A DNA stretch of 64,000 nt from Chytridium lagenaria (taxonomy: Eukaryota; Chytridiomycota; Chytridiomycetes; Chytridiales; Chytridiaceae). The translations under genes were made by a program, and so were the position numbers. Shown here piece by piece: positions 1-10,986 of the stretch. Under the pieces are notes generated by a model. The model saw only the letters and a list, made by a program, of their open reading frames with translations, made no database searches and had not been told where the DNA came from. The number at the start of each line of letters is the position of its first letter. Position 1 is the stretch's first letter. The stretch spans positions 124,001 to 188,000 of the forward strand of contig JAHLKC010000037.1 in the NCBI GenBank assembly GCA_025449115.1. The letters run 5' to 3'.

Positions 1-770
1 GTGTTTTGTTTCGCAAAGATGAAGATTTTAAGTAAGTTCTTTTTTTCTCAACTTTTGCACGTTTTTCTTTTACCTCTGGAAATCTTCTTTGACTACCATG
101 CCATTTGGTCGGTACTCTATTCGACATTTACGTGTTTCTCGCTTTTACGCCGCGCTTTTCCTACTTCAGCTTTCTACGCTTCCTTTCGTCTTTCTTACGC
201 TCTATTCCCAATTGTTTTTTGTTTTTTTTTGTTTTTTTTTTTCTTGCAGTGAACCACGTCAAGTTCCTTCAACTCTCTGGCTCTTCCACAGAAGCGTCGG
301 TCCCAACCATGCGAAAGAAAAAGCCCAAAAACGAAGACGCCGGCATCGTCCTCGGCCAGCCCCTACCCAAAAACGGCATCTGCTCTCACTACCGTAAATC
401 CTACCGCTGGTTTCGTTTCCCCTGTTGTGGCAAAGGTAACCCTGCAACTCCCATTTCCCCAACTCATATTTTTTTTTTCATAGTATACCCCTGCGATCTC
501 TGCCACGGCTCGAGCGATCATGAAATGGTGTGGGCTAATCGAATGATTTGTGGGTATTGCTCTAGAGAGCAAGCGTATTCTCCGAATAAGGCTTGTGCGT
601 GTGGACGGGAGCTTACCAGGACGAGTAATAATAAGGGGTATTGGGAGGGGGGACTTGGAACGAGAGATAAGAAGGTGATGAGTCGACATGAAGGGAGGAA
701 GTATAAAGGGATGAATAAGACTGTGTCGATGAAGTCTACGAGGGTGGGACCGAAGACAGGGAAGAAGTAG
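1..770 (+). CDS. CHY-type zinc-finger protein, copy A, 3' part
   Basis: This is the C-terminal end of a CHY zinc-finger protein; the 5' part lies before the window. Three exons are visible: 1-31, 250-435 and 484-770, with introns 32-249 and 436-483. The second intron is 48 bases and in frame, so unspliced reading also stays open. Spliced, the protein shows the metal-binding signatures CSHYRKSYRWFRFPCCGK and YPCDLCH, then CGYCSREQ and CACGREL, which are Cys/His ligands of zf-CHY. It ends in a basic tail (KTVSMKSTR..GKK). No frameshift is seen in this copy. A full-length paralog lies on the opposite strand at 1798-4235 and carries a CCCH finger at its N-terminus, so this gene probably does too. 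CHY fingers bind zinc and are found in ubiquitin-ligase and redox-linked proteins; the exact role here is unknown. Confidence 0.8.
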
Positions 771-956
771 GGAGTTGTCGCAATAAAAACGCGTTTTCTC
801 AATATCACGGCTTTAGGCATAAGTGGACCGACAGTAAATGTATGTATTATAATCTCCAGTAATATCTTACAGTGACCGCACACGTTGCCATCCTTCCTGG
901 GAAGCACCAAAAGCAAAACGGTGCTTCATATCATCATCACCATCCTAACTGATCTC

Positions 957-1603
957 TCAAGGCATCACCAACGCCACAACAGCCCCAGCAACCGCAAATC
1001 CCCGTCCCATCACCATCAAATTCTGTTTTGGCGTCAACACCAACCTCTCCACCTCCGCCTTCACCCCCCAAGTCGAAGCCGCAGCTCTACACCCCAAACT
1101 CGCAATTCCGGCAGCAAAAAACCTAACCCCACCCTTCACAACCTCATCCCCAGTGCCCTCCCTCAACATCCCATGCTCCAACCCTTTATACAGCGACCAA
1201 AACGCCGCATGCGCAATGCCAGCTCTGAACAAGTATTTAGCGTTATGCCGTTGCGGGCGGGCCGCGGATGGGAGGTTTCGAACGTATTCTGAGGGGGATT
1301 CGGGAAGATGTGGAGGGGGCGACGACGGATTGTGGGGTCTGTGAGGAGGGTGGTGAGGAGAGGATGAGACCGGAGGTTGCGCCTGCGGTGGCGGTTTTGA
1401 GAACTTTGGCGTTGGCGAGGGAGGAGGATTGGGGGTTTGGGGAGGATGGATCGGAGGCGGGGGGAGGGGTGGAGAGGCCGAGAGCGAGGGTGAGGTAGAT
1501 GTCGGCAGCAGTATAGGTGGTGTACCTGGATGGGAGTTTGATAAGAATTTGGAGCGATCGTATGTTCTTACCAGCTGAGGATGGGAATGATGGTGGAAGC
1601 CAT
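957..1603 (-). CDS. Small hypothetical membrane protein
   Basis: I do not recognise the family. Exon 1 (1603-1572) encodes MASTIIPILSW; a 46-base intron (1571-1526, GTAAGA..CAG) follows, then exon 2 runs to the stop at 957. Exon 2 starts with a hydrophobic stretch (YTAADIYLTLALGL), passes a Ser/Pro-rich linker, and changes reading frame near a C-run around 1290. The C-terminal half contains EYVRNLPSAARPQRHNAKY, a hydrophobic segment near FRAGIAHAAFWSLY, and ends with GFAVAGAVVALVMP, likely a terminal membrane helix. Two or three membrane segments suggest a small organelle or ER membrane protein. It sits between the two convergent CHY zinc-finger genes. The frame switch is probably a one-base sequence error. 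Confidence 0.5.
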
Positions 1604-1797
1604 CGCTGTTATGAAAAGTCGACAAAAAAATAATCAAAGCCGAGTGCTAATTCAATGTTTACACACTGCTGAGTTAATGTTTACGTGTGTAAACGAAAGA
1701 GGAACATGTGTATCATCTATGAACCACATAACGTCTAGTATATTCACATTCACCATCACAGATTAAACTCGCTTCATAACGCTGCAATTTATCTACA

Positions 1798-4235
1798 TTA
1801 CTTTTTTGCCCCCACCCTCGCCATCTTCATCGACACCGTCTTTTTCCGTCCCTTATACTTCTTCCCCTCATTCTTATTCATCAACTTCTTATCCCTGTCC
1901 CAAGCCCTCCCTCCCAATACCCACATCGATTAGAAGCTCGCGTAAGTTCACGTCCACAGATACAAGGTTTATCCGGATGATACAATTGCTCGCGTGAGCA
2001 GAACCCACAGATCATACGGGTGGCCCAAGCCATATCGTGCTTATCAGGGGAATGATCGTGATGGCAAAGATCGCAGGGGTACACTAGATGATGGTTAGTA
2101 TACGAGAAATGTGGAACGACCCCCACCTTTTCCGCAACAGGGGAAACGGAACCAGCGGTAGGATTTGCGGTAGTGGGAGCAGCACCGTTTTTGGGGAGAG
2201 GTTGGCCAGTGACGATACCCTCGTCTTCCTTTTTTTTCTTTTTTCGAAGTGGCATGGCGGCATTAGAGGACTCTGCTCCTGAGAGTTGAATAAACTTGAC
2301 TTCGTTGACTGTTAAAGAGAAAATAAAAGGAAAACGTTGCAGAAGAGAAAGAGATCGTTAGAAACGCGAGTAAAAATGACCATTAATAGAAAACGCCGGC
2401 CACAGTAAATGAAAATGAAAAAAAAGGGGTGCGGACAGAGGAGAGAGGGGCATTGGCAAGGAAGGAGTCAAAAGAGACGGCATACTCACACATCACCTTC
2501 ATCTTCCCAAAACACCCTCCACACCCCACCAAAGCTTCTACCCCCTCCCCAATCCCCTCAACAACCCCACTGGCACATTCACTCTCCCACACGCACACAT
2601 AGACTCCCAAGCAGCGTTCACCACATCCCCCATCCTAGGCTCCCTCCAAATCCAAATACCCCATATCCCTCATCCCCGCATGCACCGGAGTCGGGCGAAA
2701 CGCCACCGTCATCACCGTGGAACATTTAACGCATCAATGACCCGCGGGGTTGAGGGTACGAGATTCGGGACGTCGTTATCGGATTTACAGCGGAGACAGA
2801 GGACGTGGAGGGTGAGGGAGGTGCAGTTAGGAGGGAGATGGAGGTAAGTTGGATGTCGGGGGAGACGGATTTGAATACCACGATGAGGGGTGTGGAGGAG
2901 GAACGAGGATGGGGTGGAGTCTTCTTCGTCTTCTTCCTCAGGTTCGTGTTGCTCCGTAACAACGGCTGCATCTTCACCATCACTTTCATCGCTATCCCAT
3001 TCGGATTCCTCGTCATCAAAGTCCGATGCAGATGACGCGGATTCTTCATCCTCACCTTTCGGCACCCCATAATAAAATACCCGTGCCTTAAAGCCATCCC
3101 CATCTTCCTCGTCTCTCGGCACAAGGCTCCGATCCATCTCAATAACCCGTCGTTCACCGCCCCCGCCCTCATTCCTAACAAAAGTAACACTCCCCACGCT
3201 CTCAGTACTCCCCAAAAGCCTCTCCAAGTTCCTATCCAACCATGTCATCATCGCCAGCAACGTGGCGCCAAGTCCATTGGGTGTTGTGGAGCAAATGACA
3301 GAGACGGTACGTTCCCATGCTCGTTCGATGCCCGAGCCAGGTGTCCCGGAATATCGGTGTTTCGGATGCGGATGATTGACCCTGAGATGGGTGGTTGGGA
3401 TGTTGGGAGGTGGTCGGAGGTGAGGAGGGTGAGGTCGACGAGGAGGTGATCGAGGTCGAATGGGAATGAGGGGTCTGTTGGGGTGATGCGGAGACGTAGG
3501 TGGAGGTTGTTGGGCATCGTTTGAGTTTCTGGAACTGGAAGGTGTGAGGATCGTTTTGGGAGCGACGGAGGAGGATTGGAGTTCTGTCTCGAGACGGGTT
3601 GGAGGGGTTTGAGGGTGCGTAAATGGGGGGCGAGAGGAAGACGGTTTTTGGGATGATGTTGGTGTAGACGGAACAGGCGTTGAGGCGTTAACCAGGTATT
3701 TGGAGGCGGAATCACGGTTTCTTCTTTGGCGCCTTCTTCTTGACGGTGCAGTAATTACAGGCTTTAGTTTAGGCTCCACAGGTTTTGTCTGCGGTGTCTC
3801 CAACACAGTCAATGGAGCTGGAGTTACATCCACGACCGTCATCTTCCCATCTACCATCTTCAGCTTCAGAATCTTCTTGATGGGCGTCAGCGTTGGTGCC
3901 GTTCCCTCGGCTAATCTGGCTGCTTCTGCGATCCTATCTGCTTTGGACTGCTTCCTTCGACTCGGGCGCGTGACTTTCTGCCTTTCAGATGGTTCCTTTT
4001 GAAGCGCATCAGAGATGGTGGGAGGCTTTTGAAGCGAAACTACATCTGGCACCACTTTTTCGATGTGAAGGAATCGACAGTCGGTTCCTGAACGACATCC
4101 TTTTGGAGCGGCAAAGAACTTGCATTTGGGTTGAAGAGATGGTTTGGCATTAGAGTTGCCGATGAGATACGCCGATGGAGGGATTTCGGAGGTTGAGGCT
4201 TGAGAGATCTCGAAGGGCATTGAGTTGTTATCCAT
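1798..4235 (-). CDS. CCCH + CHY zinc-finger protein, copy B
   Basis: A paralog of copy A on the opposite strand. It starts MDNNSMPFEIS and has an N-terminal CCCH finger (PKCKFFAAPKGCRSGTDCRF, residues about 37-56). A basic linker and an RWD-like middle follow (LHLRLRITPTDPSFPFDLD in another frame), then a region with LHVLCLRCKSDND and GYLDLEGA, and finally the CHY ligands YPCDLCH, CGFCSREQ and CICGREL. Introns are visible near 2485-2290 and at about 2125-2080. The reading frame must change at least five times (about 3510, 3340, 2740, 2185 and 1905). At 2185, deletion of one base hides the CSHYRKSYRW motif that is intact in copy A. An open stretch before the ATG (to about 4340) encodes CPHVAKCDF, so an upstream exon is possible. 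It could be a pseudogene, but the same kind of indel affects essential genes here, so sequence error is as likely. Confidence 0.75.
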
Positions 4236-4651
4236 GATGCTTGGAAGGGTATCAATGAAGTTGTCCCAGAATTTTAACTGACTGGGAATAGAGGCGAAGT
4301 CACATTTAGCAACATGAGGGCAAGTAGCTGGGTACGGCGCCCTTCAAACAAATAAAAAGGATGATATCATGAAGTCGATAGCGTGACGGTGCTAAAGCCG
4401 AAGATAATGTAGTGTTTATGTAATTGAGCATGTGGCGCCTTATCGGTAGACCTCGACATAGCATGTTGTAACTTTTACTTGATCAGGCGAGGCTTCAATC
4501 TACCTCAAGGTTTGCTCAAGATAATAGAGGCGATCAAGGTATAGTCTACAAAAACATTTTATCCAGTTGGCGCTGAGGCGCATGCAGATTAATATTTATT
4601 TATAAGAGGTAAAAAGAATACTAAGACGGGAATCAATCAGCGTAAAGCCCC
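4236..4651. other. Intergenic, 416 bases
   Basis: This lies between the start of the CCCH/CHY gene and the end of the GDSL gene, both on the minus strand. The part next to 4235 stays open in the CHY frame for about 100 bases and may be an extra 5' exon. Nothing else is recognised. Confidence 0.5.
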
Positions 4652-5656
4652 TTAGTAACCAAACTTTTTGGCAATGAACGCGTCCAGACCAGCAGCATAA
4701 CGCCTGTGCATCTCAGCTGTAGGGTGAATATCATCATAGAGAATCCACTTATCCGGATTCTCACAAATCACGGCCCTCCCCGCCGGCGGGAGTCCCGTTG
4801 CGCAAAGCACACAACACACGTCAGTTGGTCCCTTCTCAAACCCAAACGCCGCAGGGTTCTCATTAATAGGAATCACGACTTCGGACATATCATAGATTTC
4901 AATCTGCACATGCTTAAAGTTCTTTTGAACACGGCAGCCTGTTTAAACAACTCGTTGCCGAATGCAATGTTGAAAGCTGTGGTGCGTGCAAGTTGGATAG
5001 TGAGGATTTTGGTGGAGCCGGCGTTCGCTAGGGCTGCCCAGTTGTCGTATTGGGCTTTTGCAAAAAAGTCGCCGGTGCGGGTAAGGTTGAAAAAGGGGTT
5101 TGCGGTGTTGAAGGCGTCGTTCCCGCCTGACCAGACGGTGGTGAGCGTGGAAGGGTTTTTCAACAGCTTGGCTTTGGCGGGGACTTTGAGAACTCTGCGA
5201 TCTGAGAGTTGACACCAGGGATGGGGATGAAACCGCCTGGGATGGTGATGTCGCCGAGGAAGCCTGGGATGACGGCGTCGCTAGTGGTGGCACCGGAGAT
5301 GGCTTCGTTGATGAGGGAAATGTTGCGTTTGGAGGCGATGACTTCAATGTAGGTAGGGCCGTTGGAGAGACGGTTGTTAAAGTAGGAGTTGGGGAACGGG
5401 ACGCCAAAGGCGGAGGTGATCTCGTTGCCTCTGCCATTGTCAGTGAGAGAGTCTCCAAAGGCGACGAGGTTGCGGACCTTGGCTGGATGATATTAAGGAA
5501 AAAAAGGGATGAGATGTGTGCTGAGTTGTATTCACAGAAGAAAGAGGGATGCAATATTACATGAAGTTAAAAGTGATTGACATACCTTTTGGTGCCACGC
5601 CTGCAATTTACGACACCAGCGGCCGCAGCGTAAAGAACGATGAGGTGAGCGAGCAT
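4652..5656 (-). CDS. Secreted GDSL (SGNH) esterase/lipase
   Basis: A serine hydrolase of the GDSL family, expected to cleave ester bonds in lipids or carbohydrate esters outside the cell. The N-terminus MLAHLIVLYAAAAGVV is a signal peptide. An intron of about 80-100 bases (donor GTATGTC near 5588) leads to exon 2 with block I, NLVAFGDSLTDNG (nucleophile Ser). Then come NRLSNGPTYIEV, block III-like WSGGNDAFN, and near the end block V, LYDDIHPTAEMHRRY (Asp and His of the catalytic set). The C-terminus is AKKFGY. Single-base frame breaks occur near 5600 (before AGVAPKAKV), near 5180 (before KVPAKAKLLKNP) and near 4915. The catalytic residues are all present, so an active enzyme is likely if the breaks are sequence errors. 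A TATA box lies about 75 bases upstream. Confidence 0.85.
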
Positions 5657-6812
5657 TTCAACTTGTCGAAGAGAGATGAGGGAGGTTGAGGATGTAACAA
5701 GGAAAGGGAGATAGGCAAGTCTAGCACCTTTTATAGCCAAAAATATCACGATCCTTTTTTTATGCGCAATATGCTCCTGCTTTCTGGCAAAGGGGTTATT
5801 CAGTATAATATTAGCAATAAGGTTTTTCGATCTTTTTTTAAGCTTTTTTTATAAGTTCTTTTCCGTCCGGAACAAAATTACTATACATCTGTGCGACCTT
5901 GGTTTACTATAAGAATAAGACACTGTTTTCTGCGCGTATTTTACCGTGGACGATGAGGCTTGCCTTTGAGTAGCAGTAGGTGTTTATCGTGATGAGTATA
6001 TACTATTCCATTGCATAAAATCGGAATGAAATCGGAAGAGATGTGGCTATATATGCTAAGTTGATGGCAACGGTTATAAACTCTGTGGAAAGAGCAAAAA
6101 TAAAGGGATGAAAATTCAAAAACTCGTACGTACATTTGAGAAAACAGACAGGAGTTATTAATAGAAAGTACGTTAAGCTCTACATGGGGATCCTTAAAAA
6201 AAACTTGGGTATGTACGGAAATAACGTAAAGCGTGAGGCTCTACCTGGTATTCGGCATTTATCCTTTAGTTGGTTTTTTGGTGTTGGTTGCTAATAAATG
6301 TTTATGAATAAGAATCAAGATTGGAAAGAATAAATTTGATCCATTGTGGCAGTGAGTTGAAATGAAAGTGATTAAAGTAATAAGATTTGAGCTGTGTAAT
6401 ACATATTAGTAAAAAGATGCCAAAGAAAGTATCAAGTTCAAAGCCACCCAGAAATTAAAAATTAAATCCTCTGTAGCACAACAATAGAAGATTTCTAAAC
6501 TGCTAATTGTACTACTCTTTGTACGACAACGTGGTTTTCATTTCGGAATAAATAAATAAACATATATTAAAAAAGGATGAAAAAGACATAATGAAAAAAA
6601 AGATGAAGATGAATATGTGCATGAAAGATAGATACACTGGAAACTTGAATCTGTTCCAACCATCGTTTATCGTGATAAAAGTGGGTCATTTTAACCTCTG
6701 GAGCGAGCCACTAACTACCTACTCGCTTACCCTCATCCGTCCATCATTATCATCGTCATCGGTCATCATCATCATCGACTACAGCTAAAGGCATCTGGGA
6801 CTGCACACCACC
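5657..6812. other. AT-rich divergent intergenic region
   Basis: A 1.15 kb AT-rich region between the minus-strand GDSL esterase and the plus-strand subtilase S8-1. It should hold both promoters. A TATA box for the esterase is visible at 5728-5735. No gene or repeat is recognised in the rest. Confidence 0.6.
5728..5735 (-). promoter_or_regulatory. TATA box of GDSL esterase gene
   Basis: TATAAAAG on the minus strand, about 72-79 bases before the ATG at 5656. The spacing fits a short 5' leader and a TATA-driven gene. Confidence 0.6.
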
Positions 6813-8478
6813 ATGCCATCAGATCTAACTCTCACAGCTATCCTCTTTTGGACCCTAATACTCCTCTCCTCAATCCAAGCCTCCATCTCCTCACCACTCC
6901 CCTCATCATCAACATCCACACCACCACCTCCATTCATCACCCCAACACTCGCCACCCCTCGACCCATCCGCACCTCTAATTCACAACCCTCTCAACCACA
7001 ACCCTCAACAAAATCCCCAACCAATACCTCATCATCTTCAAACGCGCCATCCCCGACCTCCGCATCACCTCCCACCTCCAATGGCTTCAATTCGCAACCC
7101 ATCCAACGCCTCAACGCTTCTCCGAAAAAAGGCTGACCTCTCAAGTTTCCCCACTCTCCCCGTCTTCCCCGCCTTCCGCTACATCCATCGCTTACAGAGA
7201 CGCCATCGAGTTGAAAGGGTATGCAGCTGAAATGTCCCAAGAGATTGCAGATCAAGTGAAAATGCTTCCAGAGGTCGAGCTCGTTGAACAGGACTCCATG
7301 GGAACGTTTGAAGCCGTCCAACCATCTCCTTTGAATTGGGGTCTCCGTCGCATATCACAAGCAAATCTACCCCTCCCCCAAAATTACACATACCCCGATC
7401 AAGCAGGATCTAACGTTGATATTTACTTTATCGACACCGGCATCGACATTACAAACCCGAATTCGAAGGCCGAGCCATCTGGGGCGCCAATTTCGCCGGC
7501 GACGGCATTGACAGAGACCTCGTTGGTCACGGCACCCAAACCGCAGGAATCGGTAAGCTCCCTTTGATCCTCAACTTCCCTCCCCCAAAAAATCATTAAC
7601 ACTAATCTCGAAACAGCCGGCTCCCGCTCCCACGGTGTCTCCAAGCAATCCCGTCTCATCGCCGTCAAAATCTCCGGCTCCCTCACCTTCCAAGTCTCCT
7701 CCCTCATCTCAGGTCTCACCTGGATCTCCTCCCAAATCGCCACCACCCCAACCCGTCGCGCCGTCGTCAACATGTCGTTACGTGTTGGGATCTCTGACGC
7801 TGTGGATTTGGCGGTGAACAGAGTGATGAGCGTGAATGGAGAGTCGGTGGCGCTTGTGGCTTCTGCTGGGAATGATGGTGGAGATGCGTGCAATTATAGT
7901 CCTGCGAGGGTACCGCTTGTCGTAACGGTTGGTGCGGTTGATGCCACGGACGCTGCATGGAGTGGTTCAAATACAGGAGGGTGTGTTGACGTGGTGGCGC
8001 CTGGTGTAAATATAACAACAACGTATGTTCCTTCTACCCTTCACTTTACCATCATTCTTTGCTCCCCTCCTTCTTTTGACATCTAACCCTTTTTTTCCAC
8101 AACAGAACCCTCAACAACGCCGTAACCTCCGTCACCGGCACCTCCTTCTCCACCGCCCACATCACCGGCATCCTTGCCCTCCATCTCTCCATCCAACCCT
8201 TTGCCCTCCATCCACGCCATGATCACCTACCTCAAATCCCTAACCCTGCCAACCTCCCATCTCGCGTTAGTCCCGCAAGCCCTGAATGGACCCGTGCAAC
8301 GCTCACCCCACCACCAACATGTACTGATTTCTCAGTCTGTGCGCAGGGGTATGCTCCGGACCCGAATTGTGGGAACTGCGTGGCAGCGATACAGAGTTGG
8401 GATGGATGGTGTGCGGGGAATGATGGGGCTATTGGGATGAAGGATGTGTGGGGTATGCGGGGACCGTGTGTGGGGTGA
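6813..8478 (+). CDS. Subtilisin-like protease S8-1, with Cys-rich C-terminal tail
   Basis: A secreted proteinase K-type subtilase. Three exons: 6813-7552, 7617-8022 and 8106-8478, about 505 codons in all. The start has a signal sequence (LTLTAILFWTLILLSSIQAS) and a Pro/Ser/Thr-rich spacer. The I9 propeptide follows (IPNQYLIIFKRAIPDL, ELKGYAAEMSQEIADQVK). The catalytic domain has Asp in YFIDTGIDIT, His in VGHGTQTAGI, oxyanion Asn in ASAGNDGGDA and Ser in VTGTSFSTAHITG. A C-terminal extension absent from S8-3 to S8-5 carries PTCTDFSVC, DPNCGNCVAAIQSWDGWC and a last Cys. Frame breaks occur near 7010, at 7460 (CCC where CCCC is expected before GAATTC) and near 8195-8320. The inverted paralog is S8-2 at 12493-14249. 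Confidence 0.85.
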
Positions 8479-9092
8479 CTTGTTGAATGGATAGTGTGTA
8501 TAAGAGATGGGGTTTGCATATTTTGATTTGTAGCTATGTGTTTTCATATTGTTGTATAGAATGGATATGTAATAGTATAATGAATATATAAAAAAGTGAT
8601 AAGTTCACCAATATTCGCGTAGCCCCACCTGTTCTTGTATGTACGGCCACTGTGCTTTTCTTTTCCATTACTATGTTGGTGTTGCGCACTCATACCATTG
8701 TTTCCTTTCTCCATGATAAAAAAGCTTCTCCTGCCCTAGCTCATTACTACCCCACCAGTCCATGATTCTGCTACACCCCTCAAAACTGCAGCAATTTGTT
8801 ATCCCAATCACCCTCTTTTTGCTTTTTGTGTTCGGTGCTGAACCATTCCAGTAATATTATAACCATCATCAAAAGAATATAATGCCTACACTTGGTTGAA
8901 CCCTTTTCGTAATGACGCAAACTCTATGTGCATGACGACTTGGCCAATTTACATGGGCCCAGTATATACTTTTCGTTGACTACCTAAAAGTTACAGGAAG
9001 AGCGACAGAACTTGAACCACCATATAAAAAACTACAGGGATCAAGACAAACCATCCCTTCCCCCCGCATTACGTTCCTTTTCATTGAATACG
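8479..9092. other. Intergenic, start of duplicated LRR unit
   Basis: No gene is seen. From about 8740 (CCAGTCCATGATTCT) this sequence recurs upstream of LRR-2 near 10525-10760, so the duplicated unit includes the upstream region as well as the gene. Confidence 0.55.
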
Positions 9093-10350
9093 ATGTCATC
9101 CTCAAACGACTGCCTCATCCTCAAAACATCCTTTCCAACACTCCCCATCCCCGACAACACATGCTTGGCAGTATCGGCGGCAGCATCAGCTGTGACTCTG
9201 AAGGCCGTATCAAATGGATGTAAGAAAACCAAAAAGAATTCCTACAAAACCCACCCTCACCAGACTTTTGTCAGGATTCCCCACACCAGGATCGATCACA
9301 CCTGCATTCGGGAATCTTACCAACCTTGAAATCCTGTAAATCCGATACCAGCGCGTTTTTCTTCTGATTGGATTTGATAGGTGGCTGTATGGTGATAAGT
9401 TGACAGGCTCTATACCCCGCGAATTAGGGCGTCTTACGAAACTCACTGAAATGTAAGGAATTGAATGTTCGTTTTGTGTTTAGATATGTTTTTGTTGACG
9501 ATATTTCCATATCTCCGCATGTAGGGGGCTACTTAAAACTGGGTTGACAGGTCCCATACCAAGAGAATTGGGGGGTTTAAAGAATCTCCGGCAGCTGTGA
9601 GTTCTGATATTTAAATTCATTATCTTCTAAAGGAACCTCTCTATGTAGCTGGCTTATAGAGAATCAACTCTCAGGACCCATACCTAAGGAATTGGAGGGG
9701 TTACCCCTTGATGGAATGTAAGGCTGCTCTTTTCTCCCTCATTATCTTTGAATAATCTCGCATCTTTAATTCTCTCATTGTTTGCTAAACGTTTCTTTTT
9801 GTCGTAGGCATTTAGAAAGAAACTATTTCACAGGAACCGTTCCAGAATCGTTCTCCAGGATAAACAAGAAGGGGTATGCATTTTCCAAAATTCCAATCTT
9901 ACAATTCTCAGAATCTCAGGCAACTGCTTCAACAACATTCTAAACGCGACCGCCTACGAAAAGTAAACGTTCCCTCCCCTTTGCTATTAATGACTCCATC
10001 AGCATCACCCAGCGACCTTTCGAGGAATGCGAGGGATACCTCCCAAACACGGTCGCTCTGTCTCTTAAAGCGTCCACTCCATCTCCCAATCTTGTTTACG
10101 AGGTGGCCGCTGTGCTTTTACTTTTCGTCGTGGTTAGCACGGCTCTGACATTCTCTTCCGCCGTGCTCCTAACGTCGTTGAATCAATCAAAGACGCCAAA
10201 TCGCTTGAAATACGTCCGGCCCCTCTCATCAAAGTTGGAACCGAGGACGATAATCGCAAATCTCTTTTACGCTAAAAATGTAAGTACGATAAGTATACTA
10301 TTTTCTGCTGTATTTAACTTTTTTATAAATCAAAATCATGCAGCTCATAA
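9093..10350 (+). CDS. LRR membrane protein 1
   Basis: A leucine-rich repeat protein with one C-terminal membrane helix. After an N-terminal cap (MSSSNDCLIL..CDSEGRIKW), each of the next exons encodes a single LRR: 9264-9335, 9381-9452 and 9525-9596 (72 bases each), 9649-9717 (69) and 9808-9873 (66). All are flanked by phase-2 introns. Repeats read as LTGSIPRELGRLTKL, LTGPIPRELGGLKNL and LSGPIPKELEGLP, the L.GxIPxELG form. Then come NCFNNILNATAYE, ITQRPFEECEGYLPNTVAL and a membrane helix (VAAVLLLFVVVSTALTF). A basic cytoplasmic tail ends in a tiny last exon at 10344-10350. Frame breaks lie near 9172, 10153 and 10270. No signal peptide is visible, so an upstream exon may be missing. A role in adhesion or ligand binding is only a guess. 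Confidence 0.7.
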
Positions 10351-10986
10351 TGTTAATGGGGATGCGGCTTTCACTTGGACAGATTTTTTCGTTGAATACC
10401 ATCATGCATACGATTATTTTTGTGCGCGTAGCTGTATCATATTCAAATACTCATACCTCATTTATACTATTTCCTTCTTCATAGGAAGGTTTATCCTGTC
10501 CTTCTCCTTGCTACTTTACCAGTCCATGATTCTATTACGCCCCTCCTGTCATTCTCATTACTAATCCACCAGTCCATGATTCTACTAGCTGTACATCAAA
10601 ACACTGCAGCAAAACTGTTATCCGAATCAGCCTCTTTTTTTCCCTGCTTTCACGTAATAACGCCTGGACGGTGCTGAACGATTCCAGTATCGTAATAACC
10701 ATCATCAAAAAATAAATCTAATGGCTATATACTTGGCTGAACCCTTTTCTCAATTTATTTGAGAAGCTCTACATGGCGACTTGGCCAATTTAATATTTAC
10801 ATGCAGGTCAAGTACTTTTTCTGGGACCGCCTAAAAGTAACAGAAAAGGCGTACATAGTGAGGTCAAGCCCAAAGGACGCATTTAAAACACATGGAGTGA
10901 AAGAGGGACTTACAATAGCTTTAAAAAGTTATAAGAAACAAAACAACCCGGCCGCCCATAAATCTCAATCCTTTTCATTCAATCCA
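10351..10986. other. Intergenic between LRR copies
   Basis: Mostly the duplicated upstream region of the LRR unit (compare 8740-9090). The first part can be read as HNVNGDAAFTWTDFF in frame with nothing useful; I treat it as 3' sequence after the LRR-1 stop. Confidence 0.5.

Noticed and set aside
2409..2729. Plus-strand Pro/Ser/His-rich frame
   Set aside because: It runs opposite the CHY-B exon and has no protein-like features beyond base composition.
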